In this document: piece after piece, positions 53,962-63,687 of the stretch
How the letters are laid out: each line of letters starts with the position of its first letter
Numbering within the stretch: position 1 is the first letter of the stretch
DNA from: Sellimonas caecigallum
GTDB taxonomy: Bacteria; Bacillota; Clostridia; Lachnospirales; Lachnospiraceae
Length of the DNA: 64,000 nucleotides
Reading direction: 5' to 3'
NCBI RefSeq assembly: GCF_019754295.1
Contig: NZ_VIRV01000008.1
Coordinates: 43,205-107,204, forward strand
Made by a program: the position numbers and the translations under genes
Notes under the pieces: generated by a model
Database searches by the model: none
What the model saw: the letters and a program-made list of their open reading frames with translations, nothing else
What the model was told of the DNA's origin: nothing

Positions 53962-56118
53962 ATGGATATCATACAAAAAATTACAGACGAACTGCAGGTA
54001 AAAAAATGGCAGGTAGATGCTGCTGTAAAACTGATCGATGAAGGCAACACGATACCGTTTATTGCGAGATACAGAAAAGAAGCGACAGGAACGTTAAACG
54101 ATGAACAGCTGAGAAAGCTTAGCGAGCGACTTGTCTATCTTAGAAATCTGGAAGAGAAGAAAGCGCAGGTTATCGCAAGCATAGAAGAACAAGGCAAGAT
54201 GACCGAAGAATTGAAAGCACAGATTCTGGCGGCACAGACACAGGTGCTGGTAGATGATCTGTACCGTCCATACAGACCAAAGAGGAGGACAAGGGCTACC
54301 ATTGCCAAAGAAAAGGGACTGGAGCCTCTCGCATCCATTTTGATGCTTCAGAAATTGAGAGAGCCGGCCGAGAAAGCGGCGGAAGTCTATGTTTCGGATG
54401 AAAAAGGGGTTGGGTCTGCGAAGGAAGCTTTGGATGGAGCCAAGGACATTATTGCGGAGATGATTTCCGACGAGGCGGACTACCGAACTCACATCCGAAA
54501 TCTGACATACAAAAAAGGAAAAGTGATCTCTGCCGCAAAGGATGAAAAGCAGGAATCCGTATACGAAATGTACTATGAGTTTGAGGAACCGGTCTCAAAA
54601 CTTGCAGGCCACAGAATTCTTGCACTGAACAGAGGGGAAAAAGAAAAGTTTTTGACAGTAAAGATAGAAGCTCCGGAAGAAGAAATCATCCGGTATCTGG
54701 AGAAAAAAATACTTCGCGGGGAGAACGAGTTTATAAATCCTCTTTTAAAGGAGACTATTGCAGATAGTTATGGAAGGCTGATCGCTCCGGCCATCGAGCG
54801 GGAGATCCGGAATGAACTGACGGAGAAGGCGGAAGACGGAGCTATACAGGTGTTTGGGAAAAATCTTACACAGCTTCTCATGCAGCCGCCTATAGCCGGG
54901 CATGTCGTTCTTGGATGGGATCCGGCATTTCGAACGGGATGTAAGCTTGCGGTGGTAGATCCTACCGGAAAAGTGCTTGGGACGACCGTCATCTATCCGA
55001 CGGCTCCGACGACACCGGCTAAGATCAAGGCGTCAAAAGATCTTCTGAAAAAGATCATCCCGAAATACCATATTACGCTGATTTCCCTTGGAAACGGAAC
55101 CGCATCCAGAGAGTCAGAACAGTTCATAGTGGAACTTCTGAAGGAAATACCGGAAGAGCATGTCCAGTACGTCATTGTAAATGAAGCCGGCGCATCTGTA
55201 TATTCCGCAAGTAAACTGGCGGCTGAGGAGTTTCCGAAATTTGATGTAGGTCAAAGAAGTGCCGCTTCCATTGCAAGAAGACTTCAGGATCCGCTGGCCG
55301 AACTTGTAAAGATCGATCCGAAATCCATCGGTGTGGGACAATACCAGCATGATATGAATCAGAAGAAGCTGAGCGAAGCTCTTTCCGGCGTCGTGGAGGA
55401 CTGCGTAAACAGGGTGGGAGTTGACCTGAATACAGCCTCTGCACCGCTTCTTTCCTACATATCCGGAATTTCGGCTTCCATTGCAAAGAACATTGTTGCA
55501 TACCGCGAAGAAAATGGCCGCTTTACCAACAGAAGACAGCTTTTGAAAGTGCCGAAACTGGGGCCGAAAGCTTTTGAGCAATGTGCCGGATTTATGAGGA
55601 TCCAGGGAGGAGACGATCCACTGGATGCCACAAGCGTTCATCCGGAATCTTATGAGGTGGCTAAAAAGCTGTTGAAGAGCCAGGGGTTTGCACCGGAAGA
55701 TCTCAAGACAGGGAAACTTACCGCTCTTTCCGGGCACATCACGGATTACAAGAAAATGGCGCAGGAGCTCGGCACAGGGGAGATCACGCTGCGGGATATC
55801 GTAAATGAGCTGGAAAAACCGGGAAGAGACCCGAGAGAGGAAATGCCAAAACCAATCCTAAGGACGGACGTTTTGGAAATGAAAGATCTCAAAGAAGGGA
55901 TGGTACTAAAAGGAACCGTTCGAAACGTCATTGATTTCGGCGTTTTTGTGGACATTGGCGTGCATCAGGATGGGCTTGTTCACATCTCAGAGATAACAGA
56001 TAAGAAGTTTATCAAACATCCTCTGGAGGCAGTAAGTGTGGGGGATATTGTGGATGTGAAAGTTTTGAGTGTGGATATGAAAAGAAAGCGGATACAGCTT
56101 ACCATGAAAGGTATCTGA
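53962..56118 (+). CDS. tex: Tex family S1 RNA-binding protein
   Basis: Tex (718 aa) is a highly conserved transcription-associated RNA-binding protein, bacterial relative of Spt6. Residues near the start (GNTIPFIARYRKEATGTLND) form the HtH segment; the RNase H-like YqgF domain begins near GHVVLGWDPAFRTGCKLAVV; helix-hairpin-helix motifs follow (SGISASIAKNIVAYREENG) and an S1 domain lies at the end (GMVLKGTVRNVIDFGVFVDI). I start at 53962, 8 bases after GAAAGGAA. The family length is about 720-780. Confidence 0.95.
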   Translation: MDIIQKITDELQVKKWQVDAAVKLIDEGNTIPFIARYRKEATGTLNDEQLRKLSERLVYLRNLEEKKAQVIASIEEQGKMTEELKAQILAAQTQVLVDDLYRPYRPKRRTRATIAKEKGLEPLASILMLQKLREPAEKAAEVYVSDEKGVGSAKEALDGAKDIIAEMISDEADYRTHIRNLTYKKGKVISAAKDEKQESVYEMYYEFEEPVSKLAGHRILALNRGEKEKFLTVKIEAPEEEIIRYLEKKILRGENEFINPLLKETIADSYGRLIAPAIEREIRNELTEKAEDGAIQVFGKNLTQLLMQPPIAGHVVLGWDPAFRTGCKLAVVDPTGKVLGTTVIYPTAPTTPAKIKASKDLLKKIIPKYHITLISLGNGTASRESEQFIVELLKEIPEEHVQYVIVNEAGASVYSASKLAAEEFPKFDVGQRSAASIARRLQDPLAELVKIDPKSIGVGQYQHDMNQKKLSEALSGVVEDCVNRVGVDLNTASAPLLSYISGISASIAKNIVAYREENGRFTNRRQLLKVPKLGPKAFEQCAGFMRIQGGDDPLDATSVHPESYEVAKKLLKSQGFAPEDLKTGKLTALSGHITDYKKMAQELGTGEITLRDIVNELEKPGRDPREEMPKPILRTDVLEMKDLKEGMVLKGTVRNVIDFGVFVDIGVHQDGLVHISEITDKKFIKHPLEAVSVGDIVDVKVLSVDMKRKRIQLTMKGI

Positions 56119-56140
56119 GAAGTGAATTTTAGAAAAGGTC

Positions 56141-56169
56141 TTGAAAATATGAACAGCTGGTTTTATAAT
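56141..56169 (+). promoter_or_regulatory. Promoter of the ribU transcript
   Basis: TTGAAA (56141-56146) and TATAAT (56164-56169) are exactly 17 bases apart, just upstream of the FMN riboswitch. Confidence 0.8.
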
Positions 56170-56185
56170 AGAAGGCAGGAAAAAA

Positions 56186-56297
56186 TTCTTCGGGGTAGGG
56201 TGTAAGTCCCAACCGGCGGTAAAAGTCCGCGACCCGCTTCGGCGGCTGATCCGGTGTGATTCCGGAACCGACAGTACAGTCTGGATGAGAGAAGAAA
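56186..56297 (+). promoter_or_regulatory. FMN riboswitch (RFN element)
   Basis: The sequence follows the RFN consensus: CTTCGGGGTAGGGTG, then CCCAACCGGCGGT, GTCCGCGACCCG, a variable arm with TTCG loop, then GTGTGATTCCGGAACCGAC, AGTACAGTCTGGATG and the closing GAGAAGA. FMN binding in such elements turns off riboflavin synthesis or uptake genes. Confidence 0.97.
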
Positions 56298-56336
56298 ATA
56301 TGTGAAAGAAGGACGAAAGTGTCTTAATGTTTACAG

Positions 56337-56366
56337 CCCCGGATATGTTTTGTATCCGGGGTCTTT
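56337..56366 (+). terminator. Riboswitch-controlled terminator
   Basis: CCCCGGATA (56337-56345) pairs with TATCCGGGG (56353-56361), then TCTTTT. It lies between the FMN aptamer and ribU, so ligand binding probably favours termination. Confidence 0.85.
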
Positions 56367-56440
56367 TGCATGTTTCCCATTCCCTTGCAGGGAGAGAAGA
56401 GTTTCTTTTCCAAGAAAGCAATAAAAGGAGAGAAGAAACA

Positions 56441-57088
56441 ATGGACAACACAAGTATGAATGGCACAAGAAATGAAGGAGTCAAAAGAAACAACACTGTA
56501 AAAGTAAAGTTTATGGTCGTATCGGCCATGTTGGGGGCGGTATCGGTCATACTGATGCTGTTTGAGTTCCCGCTTCCGTTCGCGCCGGGTTTTTATAAGC
56601 TGGACATAAGCGAAGTGCCGGTGCTGATCGGGACGTTTGCTATGGGGCCGTTGGCGGGTGCGGTAACGGAGCTTATCAAGATCCTTCTGAATTTTGTCAT
56701 CAACGGAACAACGACAGGTGGAGTGGGTGAGTTTGCCAACTTTTTGATCGGATGCAGTTTCTGTGTTCCGGCCGGAATCATCTATCAGAGGATGCGGACG
56801 AAAAAGGGGGCGTGCATCGCGCTGGCTTCAGGGACAGTGATCATGACGGTGATCGGCTGTGTGATCAATGCATATATCCTTCTCCCGACTTACGCGGCAG
56901 TCTTCGGAATGCCGATAGACTCCCTGATTGCTATGGGAAGCGCAGTAAATCCGGCGATTGACGGGATTTGGACATTTATCCTTTTGGCAGTGATGCCGTT
57001 CAATCTTCTGAAAGGAGTAATTGTCTCTGTAATCCTTCTTCTGGTGTATAAGAAGATCAGCCCTATCCTTCACAAAAAGATTGGCTAG
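56441..57088 (+). CDS. ribU: Riboflavin ECF transporter S component
   Basis: RibU (215 aa) binds riboflavin in the membrane and works with a shared energy-coupling module (EcfA, EcfA', EcfT) encoded elsewhere. About six membrane helices are present, with FPLPFAPGFYKLDISEVPVLIG near the N-terminus, a conserved region of the family (written here in part), and GAVTELIKILLNFVI after it. The leader carries an FMN riboswitch, which strongly supports the substrate. AAGGAGAG precedes the ATG at 56441. Confidence 0.95.
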   Translation: MDNTSMNGTRNEGVKRNNTVKVKFMVVSAMLGAVSVILMLFEFPLPFAPGFYKLDISEVPVLIGTFAMGPLAGAVTELIKILLNFVINGTTTGGVGEFANFLIGCSFCVPAGIIYQRMRTKKGACIALASGTVIMTVIGCVINAYILLPTYAAVFGMPIDSLIAMGSAVNPAIDGIWTFILLAVMPFNLLKGVIVSVILLLVYKKISPILHKKIG

Positions 57089-57095
57089 AAAAAAG

Positions 57096-57134
57096 CAGGC
57101 CTTCGGCGTCTTTTCCAGATGCCGGAGGCCTGTT
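57096..57134 (+). terminator. Terminator of ribU
   Basis: CAGGCCTTCGGC (57096-57107) pairs with GCCGGAGGCCTG (57121-57132) with one G-T pair; the T tract after it is short (TTCT). Confidence 0.65.
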
Positions 57135-57163
57135 CTGGTCTGCCTATTATTTCAAACTGTGTA

Positions 57164-57192
57164 TTGTAACAATTCCCAGGATGCGTTATAAT
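57164..57192 (+). promoter_or_regulatory. Promoter of the ycxB-tsaE-trpS unit
   Basis: TTGTAA (57164-57169) and TATAAT (57187-57192) with 17-base spacing. Confidence 0.7.
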
Positions 57193-57228
57193 TTCAATAT
57201 TCGGAAAGATGGAGGTATAGATTGAAAA

Positions 57229-57768
57229 ATGAAAGTTGGATTTGAAGTAAAGATGAGTAAAGAGATTCTCTTTGAATTTCTGATCTATCATACTTATCGG
57301 GGAATAAAAGGAATTCTGCTTCTTGCAGTTGGGGTTATCTGTTGGATTGCAGCCATTGTAAGCTTTATCCTCGGACAGACAACGTGGGGCTTGGTTCTTG
57401 TATTTATCTTCGTATTCTGTCTTCTGATCATCCCGATCATTTTGTGGTTTAGTGCAAGAGAGCAGATGCAGATGAGCAGCGTTTATCGGATGCCGATACA
57501 GTATAGTCTTGAAAAAGATGGTCTGGAAGTAGTAAGCGGCGAAAAGAAGAAACTGTTCTCCTGGAAAGATATGAGCAATGTTTTGATCACACCAAATCTG
57601 ATCGTTTTGTACAGAGGATCGCAGACAGCATTTATTTTCCCGAAGGAAGACATCGGTATCCAGAAAGATTCTTTTATGAAAATCGTGACGAATGTACTCG
57701 GGGAACAAAGAATTGAAGATGCTTCAAAAAGGATTTTGCCATTTCGCTTTTCCAGAAAAAATAAGTAG
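57229..57768 (+). CDS. YcxB family membrane protein
   Basis: A 179-residue protein with two membrane segments (about residues 25-47 and 52-72) and a C-terminal cytoplasmic YcxB-like domain, seen as YSLEKDGLEVVSGEKKKLFSW and the final FPKEDI region. The family has no known function. The GGAGG site is about 13 bases from the ATG at 57229, a little far, but no better in-frame start exists. It is 12 bases before tsaE. Confidence 0.8.
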   Translation: MKVGFEVKMSKEILFEFLIYHTYRGIKGILLLAVGVICWIAAIVSFILGQTTWGLVLVFIFVFCLLIIPIILWFSAREQMQMSSVYRMPIQYSLEKDGLEVVSGEKKKLFSWKDMSNVLITPNLIVLYRGSQTAFIFPKEDIGIQKDSFMKIVTNVLGEQRIEDASKRILPFRFSRKNK

Positions 57769-57780
57769 GAAGGAGACAGT

Positions 57781-58212
57781 ATGGTAAAGGAAACCTTGTC
57801 TGAAAAAGAAACATATGAACTTGGGGAAATGCTCGGTAAATCTGCCAAACAAGGCGATGTTTTCACGTTGGAAGGAGACCTTGGCGTTGGAAAGACCGTG
57901 TTTACGAAAGGGTTGGCAAAAGGGCTTGGAGTCAAAGAAGATGTGAGCAGCCCGACGTTTACGATTGTCCAGGAATACGAGGATGGACGGCTGCCGTTTT
58001 ACCATTTTGACGTATATCGGATCGGAGACATTGAAGAGATGGATGAGATCGGATATGAGGATTATATTTACGGGGATGGCGTGTGTCTGATCGAGTGGGC
58101 CAATCTGATAGAAGAAATCCTGCCAAAGAAGAGAACGGAAGTACGGATCGAGAAAGATCTGGATAAAGGGTTTGATTACAGGAAAATCACGATAAATAAA
58201 TTGGAGGAATAG
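57781..58212 (+). CDS. tsaE: tRNA t6A synthesis ATPase TsaE
   Basis: TsaE (143 aa) drives the TsaB-TsaD-TsaC threonylcarbamoyladenosine pathway for tRNAs reading ANN codons. The P-loop GDLGVGKT is at about residues 36-43, followed by [10 protein letters not shown] and the FDVYRI and EWAN motifs. It is two bases before trpS; the other partners TsaB and TsaD are further along the same cluster. TsaC/Sua5 is not in the window. Confidence 0.96.
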   Translation: MVKETLSEKETYELGEMLGKSAKQGDVFTLEGDLGVGKTVFTKGLAKGLGVKEDVSSPTFTIVQEYEDGRLPFYHFDVYRIGDIEEMDEIGYEDYIYGDGVCLIEWANLIEEILPKKRTEVRIEKDLDKGFDYRKITINKLEE

Positions 58213-58214
58213 AC

Positions 58215-59297
58215 ATGTCAAAAATTATTTTAACAGGCGACAGACCGACAGGACGGCTGCACGTAGGGCATTATGTCGGTTCGCTGAAGAGGAGAGTAGA
58301 GCTTCAGAATTCTGGGGAATACGATGATATTTTTATCATGATCGCGGATGCGCAGGCGCTGACAGACAATGCAGACAATCCGGAAAAGGTACGGCAGAAT
58401 ATCATAGAGGTCGCGCTGGATTATCTGGCGTGCGGTCTTGATCCGGAAAAATCCACACTGCTGATCCAGTCTCAGATACCTGAATTGTGCGAGCTTTCTT
58501 TTTACTATATGAATCTGGTCACAGTTTCCAGACTCCAGAGAAATCCTACCGTGAAATCGGAAATCCAGATGAGAAATTTCGAGGCAAGTATTCCGGTTGG
58601 ATTTTTTACCTACCCGATCAGCCAGGCGGCAGATATCACTGCATTTAAGGCTACAACGGTCCCGGTAGGGGAAGATCAGCTCCCGATGCTGGAACAGACA
58701 AAGGAGATCGTACGGAAATTTAATTCCGTGTACGGGGACACACTTGTAGAACCAGAGATCCTTCTGCCGAAAAATCAGGCATGTCTAAGGCTCCCTGGAA
58801 CGGATGGAAAGGCGAAGATGAGCAAATCACTGAATAACTGTATTTATCTTTCCGACAGTGCGGATGAAGTAAAGAAGAAGGTTATGAGCATGTTTACGGA
58901 TCCGAATCATCTGAAAGTGTCTGATCCTGGACGGGTGGAAGGAAATCCGGTGTTTACTTATCTCGATGCATTCTGTCAGGAACATCATTTTGAGGAATTC
59001 CTCCCGGAATATGCAAACCTCGACGAACTGAAAGCGCACTATACAAGAGGCGGACTTGGAGATGTGAAAGTAAAACGCTTCCTGAACGAAGTGATCCAGC
59101 AAGAATTGGAACCGATCCGTACAAGAAGAAAAGAGTTTGCAAAAGATATTCCGGCCATCTATGACATCCTCAGAAAGGGAAGCGAGAAGGCTGAGGAAGT
59201 GGCAGCCAGAACACTGGCGGAAGTAAAGGCTTCCATGAAGATCAATTATTTTGACGATGAAGAACTGATCCGTTCTCAGTCAGAGCGGTTTAGATAA
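58215..59297 (+). CDS. trpS: Tryptophan-tRNA ligase
   Basis: TrpRS (360 aa), a class I synthetase. The HIGH-like motif is LHVGHYVG, near residue 16, and the KMSKS motif is AKMSKSLNN, near residue 197. GDRPTGR at the start and [20 protein letters not shown] are also typical. It is a bit longer than the usual 330 residues. It sits between tsaE and tsaB, sharing the transcript. Confidence 0.97.
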   Translation: MSKIILTGDRPTGRLHVGHYVGSLKRRVELQNSGEYDDIFIMIADAQALTDNADNPEKVRQNIIEVALDYLACGLDPEKSTLLIQSQIPELCELSFYYMNLVTVSRLQRNPTVKSEIQMRNFEASIPVGFFTYPISQAADITAFKATTVPVGEDQLPMLEQTKEIVRKFNSVYGDTLVEPEILLPKNQACLRLPGTDGKAKMSKSLNNCIYLSDSADEVKKKVMSMFTDPNHLKVSDPGRVEGNPVFTYLDAFCQEHHFEEFLPEYANLDELKAHYTRGGLGDVKVKRFLNEVIQQELEPIRTRRKEFAKDIPAIYDILRKGSEKAEEVAARTLAEVKASMKINYFDDEELIRSQSERFR

Positions 59298-59313
59298 GAG
59301 AGGGACGAAGAAG

Positions 59314-60024
59314 ATGCGTATTTTAGCAATGGATAGTTCCGGACTTACCGCAAGTATCGCGGTGGTGGAGGAAGAACAGATACTCTGTGAGTATACAATG
59401 AATTACAAAAAAACGCATTCCCAGACCCTCCTTCCGATGCTGGATGATGCGGTCAGGATGACGGGACTCTCCCTGGATTCCATCGACGCCATTGCGGTGG
59501 CAGGAGGACCGGGCTCTTTTACAGGGCTTCGGATCGGGTCTGCCACAGCAAAAGGGCTTGGACTTGCGCTTGATAAGCCGCTTATCCATATCCCGACTGT
59601 GGATGCCATGGCATACCGGCTTTACGGTTTCGGCGGATTGATCTGCCCTATTATGGATGCCAGAAGAAACCAGGTGTACACAGGAGTGTACCGTTTCGAG
59701 AATTCCTTTGAGATTGTCGAGCGCCAGATGGCAGAAGATATCGTAAAACTTGCCGAACTTTTAAATTCGTATGGGGAAAAGGTTGTATTCCTCGGAGATG
59801 GAGTGCCGGTATACAAAGAGAAGATCCGGGAGTGTGTGACAGTCCCGTTTTCTTTTGCGCCGCCTCATTTGAACAGGCAGAGCGCTGCTGCAGTAGGAGC
59901 TTTGGGGCTCGTCTACGCAAAAGAAGGAAAACTGGAAAATGCAAGAGACCACCAGCCGGACTACCTGAGAGTATCGCAGGCTGAAAGAGAGCGGATGGAA
60001 AGGGAAAAGGGGCGCGAAGAATGA
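59314..60024 (+). CDS. tsaB: tRNA t6A synthesis protein TsaB
   Basis: TsaB (236 aa) is the inactive ASKHA-fold partner of TsaD. It opens MRILAMDSSGLTASIAVVEE and has the conserved VAGGPGSFTGLRIGSATAKGL at residues 62-82 region. Its end overlaps rimI by four bases (ATGA). These proteins are usually encoded together. Confidence 0.95.
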   Translation: MRILAMDSSGLTASIAVVEEEQILCEYTMNYKKTHSQTLLPMLDDAVRMTGLSLDSIDAIAVAGGPGSFTGLRIGSATAKGLGLALDKPLIHIPTVDAMAYRLYGFGGLICPIMDARRNQVYTGVYRFENSFEIVERQMAEDIVKLAELLNSYGEKVVFLGDGVPVYKEKIRECVTVPFSFAPPHLNRQSAAAVGALGLVYAKEGKLENARDHQPDYLRVSQAERERMEREKGREE

Positions 60025-60494
60025 TCGTGCGCAGAGCAAGAGAAGAGGACGCAGCGTATATTGCGGAGCTGGAAAAAGAAATCTTTTCAGATGCGTGGAG
60101 CGAGGAAGGGATCCTTGAGAGTATGACAAAGGGAAATGCGTGGATTTATGTCGCACATGCAGAAGAAAATTCCCGACTGCTGGCATACGTGATTTTCTAT
60201 CCGGTGTTGGACGAAGGAGAGATTGCGCGGATTGCCTGCGCGGAAAAAGCGCGGAGACAAGGGGTTTCCAGCCGGATCCTTCAGGTGCTTGAGAAGGAAA
60301 GTGCGGAAAAAGGGATTTGGCTTTGGCATTTGGATGTGCGCGAGAGCAACGAAGGCGCGAGGGCCTTTTACATAAGGCACGGGTTTGTGCAGGACGGAAT
60401 TCGAAAAGCATACTATGATCATCCAAGAGAGGATGCCGTGCTCATGACGCGTAAACTGGAAACCCTTTCCGCTGTACATGGCAAAAATCAGTAG
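60021..60494 (+). CDS. rimI: Ribosomal protein S18-alanine N-acetyltransferase RimI
   Basis: RimI (157 aa), a GNAT enzyme that acetylates the N-terminus of S18. The acetyl-CoA motif is RRQGVSSRILQVLEK, around residue 80, preceded by IARIACAEKA; SNEGARAFYIRHGFVQDGIRK is the usual C-terminal block. The tight tsaB-rimI link occurs widely and supports the assignment over other GNATs. Confidence 0.92.
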   Translation: MIVRRAREEDAAYIAELEKEIFSDAWSEEGILESMTKGNAWIYVAHAEENSRLLAYVIFYPVLDEGEIARIACAEKARRQGVSSRILQVLEKESAEKGIWLWHLDVRESNEGARAFYIRHGFVQDGIRKAYYDHPREDAVLMTRKLETLSAVHGKNQ

Positions 60495-60541
60495 ATATAA
60501 TAAAGGCGTAACAAAGGAAAAAACTCATCGGAGGAGATTGT

Positions 60542-60784
60542 ATGCGCCAGTATCAGTATCATTTGAAAGAAGAAAGAAAAACAGAAAAAATTTTTTGCAA
60601 CCAGTGCGGAAAAGAAATTATCGTAAAAAATGAAATGCCGCAGGAAGATATCCTTACCGTTGAAAAACGATGGGGATATTTTTCCGAGAAAGACAACGAG
60701 GTGCATCGGTTTGATCTGTGCGAATCATGTTATGACAAGCTGATTGCACAGTTTGTGATACCTGTAGAGAAAGAGAACGGGTAA
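60542..60784 (+). CDS. Small zinc-ribbon protein of unknown function
   Basis: An 80-residue protein with two CxxC pairs, CNQCGK (about residues 19-24) and CESCYD (about 60-65), which should bind one zinc. The rest has no known motif. It is preceded by GGAGGAG and lies between rimI and rnz in a cluster of translation-related genes, so an RNA- or ribosome-related role is possible, but not shown. It is not in the usual core gene set I can name. Confidence 0.75.
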   Translation: MRQYQYHLKEERKTEKIFCNQCGKEIIVKNEMPQEDILTVEKRWGYFSEKDNEVHRFDLCESCYDKLIAQFVIPVEKENG

Positions 60785-60837
60785 TGTCGGTGTAACAGGG
60801 CGGCATTTTTTGAAATCTGAAAGTTAGGAGAAGAGAA

Positions 60838-61749
60838 ATGCTGGATGTATGTTTACTGGGTACAGGCGGCATGATGCCGCTTCCGTACAGATGGCTCACA
60901 TCGCTGATGATGCGGTACAATGGGAGCAGCATCCTGATCGACTGCGGCGAAGGCACACAGATTGCCATTAAGGAAAAAGGATGGAGCTTCAAACCGATTG
61001 ACGTCATCTGTTTTACCCACTATCACGGGGATCATATAAGCGGACTTCCGGGGCTTTTGCTCACAATGGGAAATGCCGACAGGAAGGAGCCCCTCACTTT
61101 GATCGGGCCGAAAGGACTCGAAAGAGTAGTCAATGCTCTGCGTGTTATCGCGCAGGAGCTTCCGTTTGAATTGAAATTTATGGAGATCACAGAGCCGGTA
61201 CAGACATTCGAGATGGATGGATACCGGCTAAGAGCATTTAAAGTCAATCACAACGTAATCTGCTACGGGTATACTATCGAGATCGACCGAGCAGGAAAAT
61301 TCGACGTGGAGCGCGCAAGGCAGCAGGAAATACCGCAGCGTCTCTGGAGATTTCTGCAAAAAGGAGAAACCATGGAAGAAGACGGAAAAATTTATACACC
61401 GGACATGGTGCTTGGCCCCCCGCGCAAGGGAATCAAGCTTACGTACTGCACAGATACAAGGCCGACGAAATCTATTGCAGAAAATGCAGTCGGATCCGAC
61501 CTCTTCATCTGCGAAGGCATGTACGGGGAGCCGGATAAAGCAAAAAAAGCGGTAGAATACAAACACATGACATTTTACGAAGCTGCCAGACTTGCGAAAG
61601 AGGCAGATGTCCAGGAAATGTGGCTTACACATTACAGCCCGTCTCTGACAAGACCGGAAGAATATATGGATGAGGTGCGGAAGATCTTTCCGGGGGCGAA
61701 GGCCGGCAAAGATAGAATGAGTGTAGAACTGTATTTCCCGGAATCATGA
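60838..61749 (+). CDS. rnz: Ribonuclease Z
   Basis: RNase Z (303 aa) cuts the 3' trailer of tRNA precursors lacking an encoded CCA, which suits the two serine tRNAs at the end of this window. Metallo-beta-lactamase motif: FTHYHGDHISGLPGLL around residue 60. Other metal ligands are seen in KVNHN, CTDTRPT and LTHYSPSL. It starts with ATG at 60838, with AGGAGAAG before it. It is 13 bases from tsaD. Confidence 0.93.
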   Translation: MLDVCLLGTGGMMPLPYRWLTSLMMRYNGSSILIDCGEGTQIAIKEKGWSFKPIDVICFTHYHGDHISGLPGLLLTMGNADRKEPLTLIGPKGLERVVNALRVIAQELPFELKFMEITEPVQTFEMDGYRLRAFKVNHNVICYGYTIEIDRAGKFDVERARQQEIPQRLWRFLQKGETMEEDGKIYTPDMVLGPPRKGIKLTYCTDTRPTKSIAENAVGSDLFICEGMYGEPDKAKKAVEYKHMTFYEAARLAKEADVQEMWLTHYSPSLTRPEEYMDEVRKIFPGAKAGKDRMSVELYFPES

Positions 61750-61762
61750 TCGGAGGTAAAGG

Positions 61763-62797
61763 TTGAAAATGAATGAAGCAAAAGATATAACGATACTGGC
61801 GATAGAAAGTTCCTGTGATGAGACGTCCGCTGCAGTAGTAAGAAACGGAAGGGAAGTCCTGTCAAATGTGATTTCATCCCAGATCGATCTCCATAAACTG
61901 TATGGAGGAGTTGTGCCGGAGATTGCATCAAGAAAACATATCGAGAAGATCAATCAAGTCATTGAGGAGGCACTAAAAGAGGCAAAATATACACTGGATG
62001 ACATCGATGCCATCGCCGTCACTTATGGGCCGGGACTTGTTGGGGCCCTTCTTGTCGGGGTAGCTGAGGCCAAAGCCATCGCCTACGCAAAAAAACTCCC
62101 GCTGATCGGTGTACATCATATTGAAGGGCATATTTCAGCCAATTACATTGAAAATAAAGAGCTGGAGCCTCCGTTCTTATGTCTGGTTGTGTCCGGTGGG
62201 CATACCCATTTGGTATGTGTGGAAGATTATGGGAAATATCAGATCCTTGGCAAAACAAAAGATGATGCGGCTGGAGAAGCATTCGACAAAGTGGCAAGAG
62301 CTATCGGTCTTGGATACCCGGGAGGACCAAAGATTGACAAACTTTCAAAAGAGGGGAATTCGGATGCGATTGCTTTTCCACGCGCGCATGTGGGAGATTC
62401 CGTGTACGATTTTAGTTTCAGCGGAGTTAAATCTGCAGTTTTGAATTATATCAATGGATGCAAAATGAAGGGGCAAGAGTATAATACGGCTGATATAGCA
62501 GCATCCTTCCAGAAGGCAGTGACAGATGTTCTCGTGGATCATGCCATGAAGGGCGTGGAGAATTATGGACTTAAAAAACTTGCGATTGCAGGAGGTGTGG
62601 CATCCAATTCGAGTCTGCGCATGGCGATGAAGCAGGCGTGTGAGGAACGTGAGATCGAATTCTACTACCCATCGCCAATTCTCTGTACAGATAATGCGGC
62701 AATGATCGGAGCAGCGGCGTACTATGACTATCTAAACGGGATCAGAAGCGGATGGGATCTGAATGCAGTACCTAATCTGAAACTGGGAGAACGGTAA
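61763..62797 (+). CDS. tsaD: tRNA t6A transferase TsaD
   Basis: TsaD (344 aa) transfers threonylcarbamoyl to A37 of tRNA. It opens with [15 protein letters not shown] and has the iron-binding motif [12 protein letters not shown] around residue 115, VSGGHTHLV and the C-terminal [13 protein letters not shown]. The TTG at 61763 is six bases after GGAGG; an ATG two codons later (61769) is twelve bases away and is an alternative start. Confidence 0.97.
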   Translation: MKMNEAKDITILAIESSCDETSAAVVRNGREVLSNVISSQIDLHKLYGGVVPEIASRKHIEKINQVIEEALKEAKYTLDDIDAIAVTYGPGLVGALLVGVAEAKAIAYAKKLPLIGVHHIEGHISANYIENKELEPPFLCLVVSGGHTHLVCVEDYGKYQILGKTKDDAAGEAFDKVARAIGLGYPGGPKIDKLSKEGNSDAIAFPRAHVGDSVYDFSFSGVKSAVLNYINGCKMKGQEYNTADIAASFQKAVTDVLVDHAMKGVENYGLKKLAIAGGVASNSSLRMAMKQACEEREIEFYYPSPILCTDNAAMIGAAAYYDYLNGIRSGWDLNAVPNLKLGER

Positions 62798-62833
62798 AGA
62801 ACAGAGATATCTGGAGAAAAAGGCGGAACAGTC

Positions 62834-63556
62834 ATGAAGAAAAAATGTATAGCGATTATCCTGGCAGCGGGCCAAGGGACAAGGATGGGGACAAAGACAA
62901 GAAAGCAATATCTGAAAATCGCAGGAAAACCGATCCTTTATTATGCGGTGGAAGTGTTTGATAAGTCAGAACTGATCGATGAAATCATTCTTGTGACAGG
63001 GGCAGGAGAGATAGAGTATGTCCGCGAGACGATTGTGCAGGAGTATGGATTTGAGAAAATATCCAGGATTGTGGAAGGCGGAAAGGAACGCTACGATTCG
63101 GTATGGAATGCTTTGAAAACGATAGAACAGTCGGAGGAAGATGACGCGATCGTCTTCATCCATGATGGAGCACGCCCGTTTCCGGATGAGCAGATTTTGG
63201 AACGTACATACGAAGAGGCTGTCAAAAAAGGGGCTTGCGTGGCCGGGATGCCTGTAAAAGATACGATTAAGATAGTAGATAAGAACAGAGCGGCAACGGA
63301 AACACCGGACAGAAGGACGCTGTGGATCGTGCAGACTCCCCAAGTGTTCCAAAGCAGACTCATTATCGAAGCGTACAGAAAAATGATGAGATCTCCTCAT
63401 GAAAATGTGACAGATGACGCCATGGCAGTGGAACGGATGACAGGCAATCCTGTATTTCTTGTGGAAGGTTCCTACGAGAATATCAAAGTCACAACACCGG
63501 AAGACTTAAAAATTGCCGAAATCTTTGCGGCTTCCCGAAACAAAATCTCAAGGTAG
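62834..63556 (+). CDS. ispD: 2-C-methyl-D-erythritol 4-phosphate cytidylyltransferase
   Basis: IspD (240 aa) makes CDP-methylerythritol in the non-mevalonate isoprenoid pathway. The CTP-binding IILAAGQGTRMG motif is at about residues 8-19; VFIHDGARPF and TPQVFQ follow. It ends the translation-related run, 36 bases after tsaD, and is not followed by a clear terminator. The 131-base stretch to the first tRNA holds the tRNA promoter. Confidence 0.96.
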   Translation: MKKKCIAIILAAGQGTRMGTKTRKQYLKIAGKPILYYAVEVFDKSELIDEIILVTGAGEIEYVRETIVQEYGFEKISRIVEGGKERYDSVWNALKTIEQSEEDDAIVFIHDGARPFPDEQILERTYEEAVKKGACVAGMPVKDTIKIVDKNRAATETPDRRTLWIVQTPQVFQSRLIIEAYRKMMRSPHENVTDDAMAVERMTGNPVFLVEGSYENIKVTTPEDLKIAEIFAASRNKISR

Positions 63557-63618
63557 CGACCAAAAAAGAGCGACAGTTTTAGGACATTTGAAAAAAAAAG
63601 AAAAAAATCAAAAAAATG

Positions 63619-63647
63619 TTGACAAGCACATGTGGTTCTGTTAAAAT
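63619..63647 (+). promoter_or_regulatory. Promoter of the serine tRNAs
   Basis: TTGACA (63619-63624) and TAAAAT (63642-63647) with 17-base spacing, some 40 bases upstream of the first tRNA. Confidence 0.75.
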
Positions 63648-63687
63648 ACATATTGTTCGCTGCGCGGACGAAATGAATAGAGTGTAT

